Shown here in pieces: positions 8,227-16,914 of a DNA stretch of 64,000 nucleotides (positions are counted from its first letter, which is position 1; every line of letters starts with the position of its first letter). Source of the stretch: DASRDZ01 sp035569495 (GTDB lineage: Bacteria; Chloroflexota; Dormibacteria; Aeolococcales; Aeolococcaceae); assembly GCA_035569495.1 (NCBI GenBank), contig DATMMX010000033.1, forward strand, positions 1 through 64,000, written 5' to 3'. The position numbers and the translations under genes were made by a program. The notes under the pieces were generated by a model. That model was not told the origin of the DNA. It saw only the letters and a program-made list of their open reading frames with translations, and searched no databases.

Positions 8227-10890
8227 TCAGACCGCCTGGACCGCCGCCGCCGCCGCCTGCGCCTCCCGTCCCGGCGCGGGCGCGGGCTTGCCCAGGTGCC
8301 AGCCCTGTCCCAGGTCGACGCCCAGCGCCGCCATGGTGTCGCAGTGGCGCTGGGTCTCGATGCCCTCGGCGATGATCCGCGCCCCGCTCGAACGGGCGAA
8401 GGCCACCACCGCGTGGATCGCCGAGCGCGGCCCGACGCGGTCGCAGGAGATGGTCAGTGAGCGCGCCACCTTGATGTACTCGGGGTTGCTCGAGGCCAGC
8501 ACCTCCAGCGTCGAGTGGCCCTCGCCGACGTCGTCCATGGCGAAGCGGAATCCCTGGGCACGGTAGGTGGCGATGACCTCCTCGAAGCGGCGCAGGTCGG
8601 ACACCACCTCGCGCTCGGTGATCTCCAGCACCACCTCGCGCGCCTCGCGGTTGGCCCAGCGCAGCACCAGGAGCATCTGATCGACGTCGTGGAGCGGGTC
8701 GAGCAGCGCGGAGACGCCGACGTTGATGAACAGCGGCGTGGCCTCGGGCAGCCCGTGCGACTGCTGCACCGCGGCGCGGCGGCAGAGCCAGTCGAGGTCG
8801 CGCATCAGGCCGGTGCGGTGGGCGGCGGCGAAGAGCGCCTCCACCGAGGAGTCGACGGGCGCGCCCAGCGGCCGGGCCAGCGCCTCGTAACCGACCACGC
8901 GCATGTCGGCGAGGCGGACCACCGGCTGGTAGACGGCCGACACGCTGCCCGCGGCGATCATGTCGCGCACCGCCTGCTCGATGCGCCGCGCGGGGGTGCG
9001 CTGCTGTCGCTGCGCGCTGCCGGTCTGCTCGACGCGGTCGCGGCCGCGGCGCTTGGCCTGGTCGAGGGCGTCGTCGGCGCGGTCGCGGACCACCCAGCCC
9101 TCCTCGCCCGCCACCCCGGCGGCCACGCCGACAGAGATGCGGGCCAGCCCGAAGGGCACGGCCACGCCGTAGAGGGCGCGGCGGAGCTGCTCGCCGAGGG
9201 TCACCCCGGCCTCGCAGTCGAAGCCGTCGACGAGCACGCTGAACTCGTCGCCGCCGGTGCGGGCCAGGGCGGGCTGGTCGCCGCAGAGGTTGCGCAGGCA
9301 GCGGGCGATGGCCCGGAGCACGGCGTCGCCGGCCTCGTGGCCGAAGCTGTCGTTGATGGTCTTGAGGCGGTCGACGTCGACCACCAGGACGGCGTACGGC
9401 GCGATGTGGGGCAGGGCCAGGCGGCGGTCGAACTCCTGGCGGTTGAGCAGCCCGGTGAGTGCGTCGGTGGCGGCGGCCTGCTTGAGGCGGCGGTAGCTCT
9501 CGGCGTTGGCGATGGCCAGTCCGGCGAGGTGGCCGATGCCCTGGAGCAGGCGGACCTCGGCGGGGTCGAAGGCCCGCGCCTCGCCGGACGAGGCCACCAG
9601 CACGCCGCGGAAGTCCTCGCCCGCCGCCACCGGGACGCAGACGGCGGCGTGCAGGCCGGGCCGTCCCCCAACCGCGGTCAGCTCGGTGAGCCCGCCCTGG
9701 TTGCCGAGGTACCAGGTCTGCGGCTCGCCCAGGCTGACCGAGACGCCGAGCACCGGCAGGCTGCGCAGGTCGAGGGGGCGGCGGGTGCGGTCGACCTCGC
9801 CGTCGCAGATGGTGGCCAGCGACATGGCGGCGCGCCCGCGCACCTGGAGCAGGGCGACGAAGGGGACGGCCAGCCCGCGCGCGGCCGACTCCACCACCTG
9901 GGGCAGCAGCGCCGAGAGCTCCAGCGACCCGGCCAGGCGGCGGGCGGTGTCCTCCAGCAGCATCAGCTCCTGGACGCGGCGGCTGAGCAGCTGGTTGGCC
10001 AGCTCCAGGGGGCCGGCCCTCTTGGCGGCGGCGGCGATGGCGCCGGCGATGCGTTCCAGCACGGCCTGGTCGTCGCGGCGGAAGCGGTCGGGGCGGTCGC
10101 TGTCGATCTCCAGGACGCCGATCACCTCGCCGCCGGTGCGCAGCGGGACCACCAGCATGCTGCGCATCTCCGAGTTGGTGCCCAGGTTGCGGTTGGCCGG
10201 GCGCACGCCACGGGCGGGGGCGTCCATGTCGGCGACGAGCATCGACTTGCCGGTGGCAGCCACGGTGCCGACGATGCCCTGGCCGATGGGCAGCCGGGAG
10301 TCGAGCACGGCCTGGTCGAGGTGTCCCTCCCAGGCGGCGATGTAGAGCTCGCTGCGGTCGTTGATCAGGGCCACCGAGCCCCCGCGCAGGCCCTCGCGGG
10401 CCATCTCGGCGAGCACTCCGTTGAGGAGGCGGGCCAGGGGCAGGCCGGACCCGGCGAGCTGGGCGACGCGGCGGACCAGGTCGGTGCGCCGGGCCCGGGC
10501 CCGGGCGATGGCGGGCAGCTCGGAGGATGCGGAGGCGAGCACCGCAAGCGCGACCAGGCCGGCGGCGGTGGCGGCGGTCGTGTCCGCGGCGAGGTGGCCG
10601 GTGGCGCCGTAGACCACCGGCGTGGCGACGGCGAACGGCACCACCATGGCGAGGAGGCGGCGGGGCAGCACCCAGGCGGCGGCGGCTAGGGGGATGGCGG
10701 CCAGGGCGGCGGCCAGCGCGGGGTGGGACGGCTCCAGCGGGGCCAGCGCGGCGGCGGCCAGTCCGGCACTGAGCGTGGCGACCAGCGTGCTCTGCCGTCG
10801 CCGGGCCCGCACCAGCGCGTGCGCCCAGAGCGCCGACGGGCGGGGGGCGGCGGCCGGAGGGGCGCTGAAGACGGCGGGGGAGCTGCTCAC
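8227..10890 (-). CDS. Membrane GAF-GAF-GGDEF-EAL cyclic-di-GMP signalling protein, 887 aa
   Basis: The N-terminal region has 3-4 hydrophobic helices (about residues 30-125). Two GAF-type sensor domains follow (about 150-300 and 320-470), then a GGDEF domain with an intact ARTGGDEF site near 547 and an EAL domain starting at YEALARP near 668. GGDEF domains make cyclic-di-GMP from GTP and EAL domains hydrolyse it. EAL landmarks kept include INVG, EITE and AEGIET. Loop 6, normally DDFGTGYS, reads DDVGEGHS, so phosphodiesterase activity may be weak or lost. GTG 10890 is preferred because upstream in-frame residues are Arg/Pro-rich; a longer start at 11025 is possible. Confidence 0.88.
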   Translation of the reverse strand: MSSSPAVFSAPPAAAPRPSALWAHALVRARRRQSTLVATLSAGLAAAALAPLEPSHPALAAALAAIPLAAAAWVLPRRLLAMVVPFAVATPVVYGATGHLAADTTAATAAGLVALAVLASASSELPAIARARARRTDLVRRVAQLAGSGLPLARLLNGVLAEMAREGLRGGSVALINDRSELYIAAWEGHLDQAVLDSRLPIGQGIVGTVAATGKSMLVADMDAPARGVRPANRNLGTNSEMRSMLVVPLRTGGEVIGVLEIDSDRPDRFRRDDQAVLERIAGAIAAAAKRAGPLELANQLLSRRVQELMLLEDTARRLAGSLELSALLPQVVESAARGLAVPFVALLQVRGRAAMSLATICDGEVDRTRRPLDLRSLPVLGVSVSLGEPQTWYLGNQGGLTELTAVGGRPGLHAAVCVPVAAGEDFRGVLVASSGEARAFDPAEVRLLQGIGHLAGLAIANAESYRRLKQAAATDALTGLLNRQEFDRRLALPHIAPYAVLVVDVDRLKTINDSFGHEAGDAVLRAIARCLRNLCGDQPALARTGGDEFSVLVDGFDCEAGVTLGEQLRRALYGVAVPFGLARISVGVAAGVAGEEGWVVRDRADDALDQAKRRGRDRVEQTGSAQRQQRTPARRIEQAVRDMIAAGSVSAVYQPVVRLADMRVVGYEALARPLGAPVDSSVEALFAAAHRTGLMRDLDWLCRRAAVQQSHGLPEATPLFINVGVSALLDPLHDVDQMLLVLRWANREAREVVLEITEREVVSDLRRFEEVIATYRAQGFRFAMDDVGEGHSTLEVLASSNPEYIKVARSLTISCDRVGPRSAIHAVVAFARSSGARIIAEGIETQRHCDTMAALGVDLGQGWHLGKPAPAPGREAQAAAAAVQAV

Positions 10891-11061
10891 GGCGTCAGTC
10901 AGCCGGCCACTGCGGCGTATGGCGCGCGGCCGCGGGCGGGGCGAACGTGTGCCGTCCTGCCCCCATCGCTGGGTGCCACCACTGCGCGCCTCCGCAATCA
11001 CCGGGCCTGGAACGCTGTGCACCACCCGCCAGGCTGCCTGCCGGATTGTGACACGAAAAAA

Positions 11062-11817
11062 TTACAACCGCCGCAATCGAGGCGAAGCCGGCCGGCGCGA
11101 CCCGCCGAGCAGGTTGTGCAGGGCGCGCTGGATCTCCTGGCCGAAGATGATGCGCACCGCCTCGACGCTGAGCGGGCGGAGCACGTCGAAGGCGCGGGCC
11201 ACCTCCTTGGGCGTGGCCGCGCTGCCGAAGCCGCGGCCGACCCGGTCGGCGAAGTGGGCGACCAGCTGCGCCGCCGCGGGGGCGAGCTGGTCGCGGACGA
11301 TGCCGGCGGCGGCGAGCGCGGTGTCGAGGTCGATCCCCGCGGAGTCGAGGCGCAGGGCGATGCTCAGCAGGGCGGGGCTGGTCAGCTCGATGCCCCCGCC
11401 TCTGGCGTCGCGGAGCAGGCCGGCGCGGCGCAGCCCGGCCTCCGTGATGCGGTCATGGTTGGCAAGAACTCGCCGCAGCTCTGCCGCGGTGACGGCGCGC
11501 GGGGCGTCGTCGGTCCACGGGGTGCGCAGGATGTCGTCGAGTCCGAGCCATTCGTGCATCGACACCAGCTCGGGGCGGACGCGGCGCAGCGCGTCGCGGA
11601 TGGCGGTGAGGCGCAGGCCGCGCGACTGCAGCATGGAGACCAGCTGGAGGCGCTCGACGTGCTCGTCGCCATACAGCGCGATGCGGCCGCGGCGGCGCGG
11701 CGGGGGGAGGATGTCCTCGGTCTGGTAGAAGCGGATGGTCCGGCTGCTGACGCCGGTGCGCGCGCTCAGCTCGTCGACGGTGTAGTGCGCGGGCGCCGCG
11801 GCGGCGGCCGGGGCCAT
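11062..11817 (-). CDS. MerR-family transcriptional regulator, 251 aa
   Basis: The N-terminal winged helix-turn-helix is typical of MerR proteins (YTVDELSARTGVSSRTIRFY near residue 12, then the wing GRIALYGDEHVERL). These bind promoters with long spacers and twist them on effector binding. The remaining 170 residues are an Ala/Leu-rich helical effector region without the cysteine cluster of metal sensors. The start ATG at 11817 overlaps the stop of the upstream hydrolase (ATGA), so the pair is one translationally coupled unit. The target may be its own operon. Confidence 0.85.
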   Translation of the reverse strand: MAPAAAAAPAHYTVDELSARTGVSSRTIRFYQTEDILPPPRRRGRIALYGDEHVERLQLVSMLQSRGLRLTAIRDALRRVRPELVSMHEWLGLDDILRTPWTDDAPRAVTAAELRRVLANHDRITEAGLRRAGLLRDARGGGIELTSPALLSIALRLDSAGIDLDTALAAAGIVRDQLAPAAAQLVAHFADRVGRGFGSAATPKEVARAFDVLRPLSVEAVRIIFGQEIQRALHNLLGGSRRPASPRLRRL

Positions 11818-12761
11818 CAGGCGGGCGTTGCCACGCCCGGCCTGCCGGCCATCGCGCGCGGGTCGACGGGATGCGACTCGGTGCGCGCCAGCCAGTCGAG
11901 CAGCTCGTGGGTGAAGGTGCTGGTGGCTTCGACCTGGGGGAAGTGTCCGCACTCGTCGATGACCACGACCTGTGCCTCGGGCACCACCTCGGCGGCGCGG
12001 TAGGCGTGCTGCACGGGGAAGACGTGGTCCTCGCGGCCCCAGACGATGAGGATGGGAAAGCCGGCCAGGCCGAGCCGGTCGAGCGCCGACACGGCCTGCC
12101 CGGCGATGCTGCTCGCCGAGCGCAGCATGGCCAGGAAGGCGCGCTGCGCCGCGGGCTGCTCCATCGTCTCCAGCAGCTCCTCCATCTCCGCGCGATGGCC
12201 TTCGGGGTTGTGGAAGAAGGGGTCGCCGGCGGCGCCGGTGATCAGCTTGGTGAGCGCGTTGCGCGGCGCCCGCAGCAGCGGGTGGAAGGCGCCGCGGATG
12301 ACGTACTCCGGCGCCCAGGGCAGCGTGGCCATGCGGAACAGCGGGTGCAGCTCCTTGCCCAGCCCGCCGCTGCTGACCAGGCCGAGGCGGCCGACGCGCT
12401 CGGGGTAGTGGTAGGCGAGGGTCATGGCCACGCCGCCGCCGAGGCTGTGGCCGACCGCGGTGACGACGTCGAGGCCGAGTTCGTCGAGCACGAAGCGCAC
12501 GGCGACGGCCTGGGAGCCGAGCGAGTAGTCGGTGTCGGGCTTGTCGCTGAGGCCGCAGCCCAGCATGTCGAGGGCGACCACGTCGTAGCGCTCGGCGAGC
12601 GGAACGACCACCCGGTCCCACGCCTTGCAGGAGTGGGCGATGCCGTGGAGCAGCAGGATGGGCTCGCCCTCGCCGGCGCGCCGGTAGTGCATCCGGGAGC
12701 CCGTGGGCAGGGTGACCCAGCCCTCCTCGATGGTGGCGGGGGAAGGTGTTTTTCCGGCCAT
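11817..12761 (-). CDS. Alpha/beta-hydrolase fold protein, 314 aa
   Basis: It shows the oxyanion-hole motif LLLHGIAHS near residue 38, the nucleophile elbow GHSLGG near 103, the acid residue in WGREDHVFP near 243 and the catalytic His in CGHFPQVE near 271. This is a complete Ser-Asp-His triad. A cap domain lies between about 135 and 215. The family includes esterases, haloalkane dehalogenases and C-C hydrolases; a Ser nucleophile argues for ester or C-C hydrolysis. There is no export signal. It is co-transcribed with the MerR gene. Eighty-seven bp separate it from the divergent alkB-like gene. Confidence 0.88.
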   Translation of the reverse strand: MAGKTPSPATIEEGWVTLPTGSRMHYRRAGEGEPILLLHGIAHSCKAWDRVVVPLAERYDVVALDMLGCGLSDKPDTDYSLGSQAVAVRFVLDELGLDVVTAVGHSLGGGVAMTLAYHYPERVGRLGLVSSGGLGKELHPLFRMATLPWAPEYVIRGAFHPLLRAPRNALTKLITGAAGDPFFHNPEGHRAEMEELLETMEQPAAQRAFLAMLRSASSIAGQAVSALDRLGLAGFPILIVWGREDHVFPVQHAYRAAEVVPEAQVVVIDECGHFPQVEATSTFTHELLDWLARTESHPVDPRAMAGRPGVATPA

Positions 12762-12848
12762 TGGCGACAGTGTGGACTGTTGCAGTTTCCGCTGTCAACG
12801 TGGGCGGGGCTGCGCGGCCACTGGGCGAGGTAGGCTGGGCGTCCGACC

Positions 12849-13499
12849 ATGGCCTCCGCCGCACCGATCCTGACCTGGCAGGGCTCGCTCTTCGACCGCC
12901 CCGGCGAGCCCGACGTTGACCCTTCGCTCGCCGGTCTTGTGCGCTTGCAGCTCGACGAGTCCGCCTGGGTCGACCACCTGCCCGGCTGGGTCTCGTCCTC
13001 CGGCGCGCTCTTCCAGTGGGTGGTCGACACCGCCGACTGGCACGAGGGCGAGATCACCATCCACGGCAGGCGCATGATCCAGCCGCGTCTGCTGGCATCG
13101 TGGCCATACCAGCCGGGCGGCGGTCTGCTGCCGCCCATCTTCGAACGCATCCGCGCCGCGCTCTCGCAGCGCTATGACCGGCACTTCGACTCAGTGCACG
13201 CCAACCTCTACCGCGACGGCCGCGACAGCGTCGCCTGGCACGGCGACCGCATCGCCAGGACGGTGCGCGACCCGCTGGTCGCCATCGTGTCGCTCGGCGA
13301 GCCGCGCAAGCTCCAGCTCCGCCCGCGCGGCGGCTCCATCCAGCACACCTTCCTGCTCGGCCACGGCGACCTGGTGGTGATGGGCGGGACGTCGCAGCGC
13401 ACCTGGCAGCACTGCGTTCCCAAGACGGTGTCGGCGGGACCGCGCATCAGCGTGACCCTGCGCCACTCCGGCAACGACCCCGCTTGTGACACGGCGTGA
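12849..13499 (+). CDS. alkB: AlkB-type 2-oxoglutarate/Fe(II)-dependent DNA repair dioxygenase, 216 aa
   Basis: The iron ligands are visible as H-x-D in AWHGD (near residue 130) and the distal His in TWQHCVPK (near 188). The 2-oxoglutarate-binding Arg is in RISVTLR at the end. The segment VHANLYRDGRDSVAWHGD matches the AlkB family block N-x-Y. These enzymes oxidatively demethylate 1-methyladenine and 3-methylcytosine in DNA or RNA. It is compact and cytoplasmic. Its stop overlaps the GTG start of the next gene (GTGA), which encodes an AlkZ-like protein, supporting a DNA-alkylation repair operon. Confidence 0.88.
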   Translation: MASAAPILTWQGSLFDRPGEPDVDPSLAGLVRLQLDESAWVDHLPGWVSSSGALFQWVVDTADWHEGEITIHGRRMIQPRLLASWPYQPGGGLLPPIFERIRAALSQRYDRHFDSVHANLYRDGRDSVAWHGDRIARTVRDPLVAIVSLGEPRKLQLRPRGGSIQHTFLLGHGDLVVMGGTSQRTWQHCVPKTVSAGPRISVTLRHSGNDPACDTA

Positions 13500-14638
13500 T
13501 CGAACTCTCCGACGCGCAGGCACGGCGCATGCGCATGCGGGGGCAGCACCTGCTCGACGGGCGCGCGACCACTGTGCACGACGTGGTGCGCCACACCGGC
13601 GGACTGCAGTCGCAGGATGCACGCGCGTGGTTCCTGTCGGTGCGGGCGCGTCTGCCGGGCGTCGCGCTGTCCGACGTGCAGCGGGCGCGCGTCGAGGAGC
13701 GCAGCATCGTGCGCAACTGGTACATGCGCGGCACGCTGCACACCGTCGCCAGTGAGGATGCGGCTTGGTTGCTGTCGCTGATCGGCGCACATGTGGTGCG
13801 CGGCAGCGCATCGCGGCGGCGGCAGCTCGGCATTGACGATGACACGTATGCTCGGGCGCTGCGCATCCTTCGCGATGCGCTTGCGTCGGGACCGCAGCCG
13901 CGCGCGGAGATCGCTCTGCGATTGCGCGACAACGCAATTCCCCCAGACGGGCAGCGCACCCTGCACATCCTCCACCGCGCCGCCATGGAGGGGGTCATCT
14001 GTCAGGGTCCGTCGATCCGCGGCGGCAGCGACGCGGCCTTCGTGCTCACCGCCGACTGGCTCGGCGATTGGTGGCGTTCGCGGCTGCCGTCGTACGAAGC
14101 CCGACTCGCCGAGCTGGCGCGACGGTACCTCGCCGCCCACTCCCCCGCGGAGCCGCGCGACCTGGCCACCTGGTCGGGGCTGCCAGTGCCCGAGGCGCGC
14201 GAGGCGTTCCGGCTGATCGCCGCCGAGCTGGTCGAGGTGCGCGTCCGCGATGAGGCGGCGTGGATCCTTGCGGCGCAACGGGAATCGGCGCTCGCGCCCG
14301 CGGACGGGATGTTGACCGTCCAGCTCCTGCCGATCTTCGACGGCTACCTGCTCGGCCACCGCCGCCGCGACCTGCTGGTCGCCGACCAGCACGCCCACCA
14401 CATCCTCCCCGGCGGCGGCTGGCTCAACCCCACGGTGGTGGTCGATGGGCTCGCCGTCGCGCTGTGGAGCGCGGCGCAGCGCCGCAACGCCATGACCGTC
14501 ACGGTCGAGCCGTATGCGGCGTGGAACAAGCGTTGGAGCCGCCGTGTCGACGCCGAGGTCGCCGACCTCGCCCGCTTCCGCGGCGCCGAAGCATCGTGGC
14601 GACTCGGAGAGTCGATCGCCAGGCGACCGGCCATCTGA
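13496..14638 (+). CDS. AlkZ-like winged-helix DNA glycosylase family protein (HTH_42/DUF1006), 380 aa
   Basis: The protein has the layout of the winged-helix 'crosslink repair' glycosylase family. The conserved region around residue 35 reads TGGLQSQDARAW, containing the Q-x-Q catalytic motif described for AlkZ; YcaQ-type enzymes carry Q-x-D. The next landmark, NWYMRGTLHTV near 72, is also typical. AlkZ enzymes excise bulky N7/N3 alkylpurines or unhook interstrand crosslinks. The GTG start overlaps the stop of alkB by GTGA, so both proteins are coupled. Whether it acts on toxin adducts or simple methyl lesions is unknown. Confidence 0.8.
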   Translation: MIELSDAQARRMRMRGQHLLDGRATTVHDVVRHTGGLQSQDARAWFLSVRARLPGVALSDVQRARVEERSIVRNWYMRGTLHTVASEDAAWLLSLIGAHVVRGSASRRRQLGIDDDTYARALRILRDALASGPQPRAEIALRLRDNAIPPDGQRTLHILHRAAMEGVICQGPSIRGGSDAAFVLTADWLGDWWRSRLPSYEARLAELARRYLAAHSPAEPRDLATWSGLPVPEAREAFRLIAAELVEVRVRDEAAWILAAQRESALAPADGMLTVQLLPIFDGYLLGHRRRDLLVADQHAHHILPGGGWLNPTVVVDGLAVALWSAAQRRNAMTVTVEPYAAWNKRWSRRVDAEVADLARFRGAEASWRLGESIARRPAI

Positions 14639-14657
14639 CGCTGACGGTAATCGGTCC

Positions 14658-14673
14658 CTGACCGATCGGTCAG
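14658..14673. promoter_or_regulatory. Perfect 16-bp palindrome, probable repressor operator, in the 310-bp spacer before the metalloprotease gene
   Basis: CTGACCGATCGGTCAG is a perfect palindrome 20 bp after the AlkZ-like stop. The form resembles TetR-family operators. A TATACA -10-like hexamer lies at 14688-14693 and a perfect TTGACA at 14699-14704, but neither has a good partner at 17 bp. The rest of the 14639-14948 spacer holds a possible small hairpin (TGCCT/AGGCA, about 14801-14818) and a possible 21-codon leader frame (ATG 14800). I see nothing else there. No TetR gene is adjacent. Confidence 0.45.
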
Positions 14674-14948
14674 TCAAAGGAACTTCCTATACACGCGCTT
14701 GACAGGGTCACTTCTGATCTTGGATCATGCGCGTCTCGCGGCGTTGAGGGCGGGAACCAACCGACACGCCACTTGCTTAGGAAGGAGTGCGTTCGGTTGA
14801 TGCCTCAGTGGGCAGGCACATCTAGCCTTGTATCGCCGCATAGTAGTTCCCGGCCGTTACGGTGACGGGAGCTTCGGCGATGACTGGCCGCTTGTATCGC
14901 TTTGCAACTGGGCAACTGTCTTTCATACAAGGAACGGAGGGTTCAATC

Positions 14949-16022
14949 ATGGCGGGTCGTAGGACGACCAAGGAGCAACTCAACTCAGGCGCGTCGTCGC
15001 CTTCGGCATCGAAGCGAGGGCGCAGGCGGCTGTTCATCCGCGGCGTGGCGGGGCTGGTTGCACTTCTGCTGCTGGCGCTGGGGCAGGTCGGCATTGGCGG
15101 CGCCGTCACAGCCTCGGCCCACGATGACTGTCGGTACGCATCGACCAGCGCCGACTACACCGACGGAACTCCGTGGAATTGCAACTATACGCAGGTGGAC
15201 AGCGGCAACTGGCCGGGCGACAGCTCCTCACCGCAGTGCGGTTCCACCTGCTGGTACTGGTGGATGCCGAATGGCGGGCCGGGCAACGTCGACGCCGACT
15301 TCACCGGGGCTTACCCCAACGTCAGCGGTGTCGACTTCTACAACGACCTGCTGACCGCCATGCACGGTTGGGCCAGTCAGCCGTACAACTCGCCCTTGAT
15401 GTACCAGTGCGGCGGGAGCAACTGCCAGTACTCCCAGGTGCACCTTGGGTCCAAGGACGAAGGCTCCGGTAGAACCGCGTCGTGCGGGCTCGCCTACGTC
15501 AGTGCGGACCCGAACACCCGCAACGTGACGTCTGCCACCATCATGTTGAACAACAACAGCGCGGTGAGGTGGGTGGACGGCCCGACAGGGTCGCAGGGTG
15601 GCTGCAACGCCAAGTCGATCGCCTACCACGAGGAGGGGCACGTCTTCACTCTCGGTCACTCCAGCGTCAGCGCTGACGTCATGTACTGGGGCGGCGGCGA
15701 TGTCAGCACCGTCACCGGCAACGCCCAGACCGGCCTCAACGCCATCTACGGCTCGTACAACGGTCGCGGCGGTTCGGGCGGCGGCGGCGGGTGCCCCAAC
15801 TGCCAGACGATCTGTGGCGCATCCGAGAATCCGTGCAACCCTGGTCCCGGCGGCGACGTCAGCATCGAGGCCTACCTCACGAAGGCGTGGGACATGTCGC
15901 AGGGCGTTGCGATACCGAATGCGGTGTCGACGCTGATCGGTGCTGACGGCTGTCTCCAGTACTTCGTCGCCAAGCAGTACACCCCGTGGCTGAACTGCCA
16001 GCTCGGGGTCAACGGCCTATGA
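14949..16022 (+). CDS. Secreted metzincin-type zinc metalloprotease, 357 aa
   Basis: ATG 14949 is chosen because GGAGG (14936-14940) lies 8 nt upstream; earlier in-frame ATGs lack one. A basic n-region and a hydrophobic segment (residues 37-58) form the export signal. The zinc site is HEEGHVFTLGH near residue 227, exactly H-E-x-x-H-x-x-x-x-G-H. It is followed about 10 residues later by a Met-turn (DVMYWGG), which defines the metzincin clan (M10-like). Several cysteines suggest disulfides, and a Gly-rich linker (about 274-282) leads to a C-terminal module of unknown role. Its stop overlaps the next gene by ATGA. Confidence 0.82.
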   Translation: MAGRRTTKEQLNSGASSPSASKRGRRRLFIRGVAGLVALLLLALGQVGIGGAVTASAHDDCRYASTSADYTDGTPWNCNYTQVDSGNWPGDSSSPQCGSTCWYWWMPNGGPGNVDADFTGAYPNVSGVDFYNDLLTAMHGWASQPYNSPLMYQCGGSNCQYSQVHLGSKDEGSGRTASCGLAYVSADPNTRNVTSATIMLNNNSAVRWVDGPTGSQGGCNAKSIAYHEEGHVFTLGHSSVSADVMYWGGGDVSTVTGNAQTGLNAIYGSYNGRGGSGGGGGCPNCQTICGASENPCNPGPGGDVSIEAYLTKAWDMSQGVAIPNAVSTLIGADGCLQYFVAKQYTPWLNCQLGVNGL

Positions 16023-16801
16023 AGCTGCCGGGGGGCTGCGCTGCCGTCCTGGGGCTCCTGTTCTGCGCGTGCTCGAACAGTGGGGCGGTCAGCGTTGCTG
16101 GCAAGGGGGGCGGCTCGGCCGCCTCCGGTTTGGCCACGTCAGTTCCCGGTGGCATGCCAAGCGGGCCGAGCGGTCCTCCCCGCTACGACCGTTGGGACAT
16201 GAGCCAGCCCATCCAGACACGGGTGGAGTGCGATCCCGCATCCAACCTGCCGCCTCTGCGCTACTTCCTACAGCACACTGGCGTCACGACCGACGACCCG
16301 CAGCAAACCGACCGCGCCGCCGCTATCGTCAAGGTCATCGCGGTGGGTCCAAACCGCTGGAACACAGCGGATGGCCGGCGGCCGACGCAGGCGTACATTG
16401 ATGCCCTCCAGCACCCGACGCCCGCACCGGACGGCACCTGGCCGGTCACGCCCAACATCGTCAGGTCGTACACGCTGCAGCTCATCCGGGCAGTGCGAGG
16501 AACCGTGTCCGGCTCGACGGTGGTCGGTTTCCTCAATGGCGGCAGCGTCGGCAAGGACAGCATCATCTGGAGCGGGTGTCAAACGGCCGCCGAACGAATC
16601 GAGCACGCTGCGCCGGCGGTCGGCCACTCGTACCTCGTCCTGTATGGGCCGGAATTGACGTCGCCAGGGCTGGGTGCGAAACCCGTCCAGCAGCCGATGA
16701 TCGATGACCTGATCCCGTACGACCCGGCGACCGACGTGTTAACCGATGTCACGGGACCGATCAAGCTCGCCGACGCGACCAAGGGTCTGCCGCCAGGCTA
16801 G
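16019..16801 (+). CDS. Putative lipoprotein of unknown function, 260 aa, coupled to the metalloprotease
   Basis: The ATG at 16019 overlaps the stop of the metalloprotease gene (ATGA). The N-terminus has a hydrophobic run followed by a lipobox-like FCAC at about residues 15-18, so it is probably lipid-anchored outside the membrane. The remainder (VIAVGPNRWNTADGRRPTQ, then a beta-rich region with VVGFLNGG) is not a family I recognise. Co-translation suggests a partner role such as anchoring, inhibiting or delivering the protease, but the sequence does not show which. Two further cysteines (near 66 and 187) could form a disulfide. Confidence 0.65.
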   Translation: MKLPGGCAAVLGLLFCACSNSGAVSVAGKGGGSAASGLATSVPGGMPSGPSGPPRYDRWDMSQPIQTRVECDPASNLPPLRYFLQHTGVTTDDPQQTDRAAAIVKVIAVGPNRWNTADGRRPTQAYIDALQHPTPAPDGTWPVTPNIVRSYTLQLIRAVRGTVSGSTVVGFLNGGSVGKDSIIWSGCQTAAERIEHAAPAVGHSYLVLYGPELTSPGLGAKPVQQPMIDDLIPYDPATDVLTDVTGPIKLADATKGLPPG

Positions 16802-16914
16802 GGCCGTCCAGCAGGGGTCGGTCTCTGAGGAAAGTCCAAGGATTGTCTCAGCGAGGTCGGAGGCCATGCCCGCATGCTTGCTGCACACCCCCAGGACAAC
16901 GGAGACACACAGCG

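Noticed and set aside
8515..10689. 724-residue plus-strand frame
   Set aside because: It lies entirely opposite the GGDEF-EAL gene, has no domains, and is a shadow.
14800..14865. 21-codon leader peptide before the metalloprotease
   Set aside because: AAGGAG is 12 nt from the ATG and the peptide has no regulatory amino-acid run; too weak to call as a gene.
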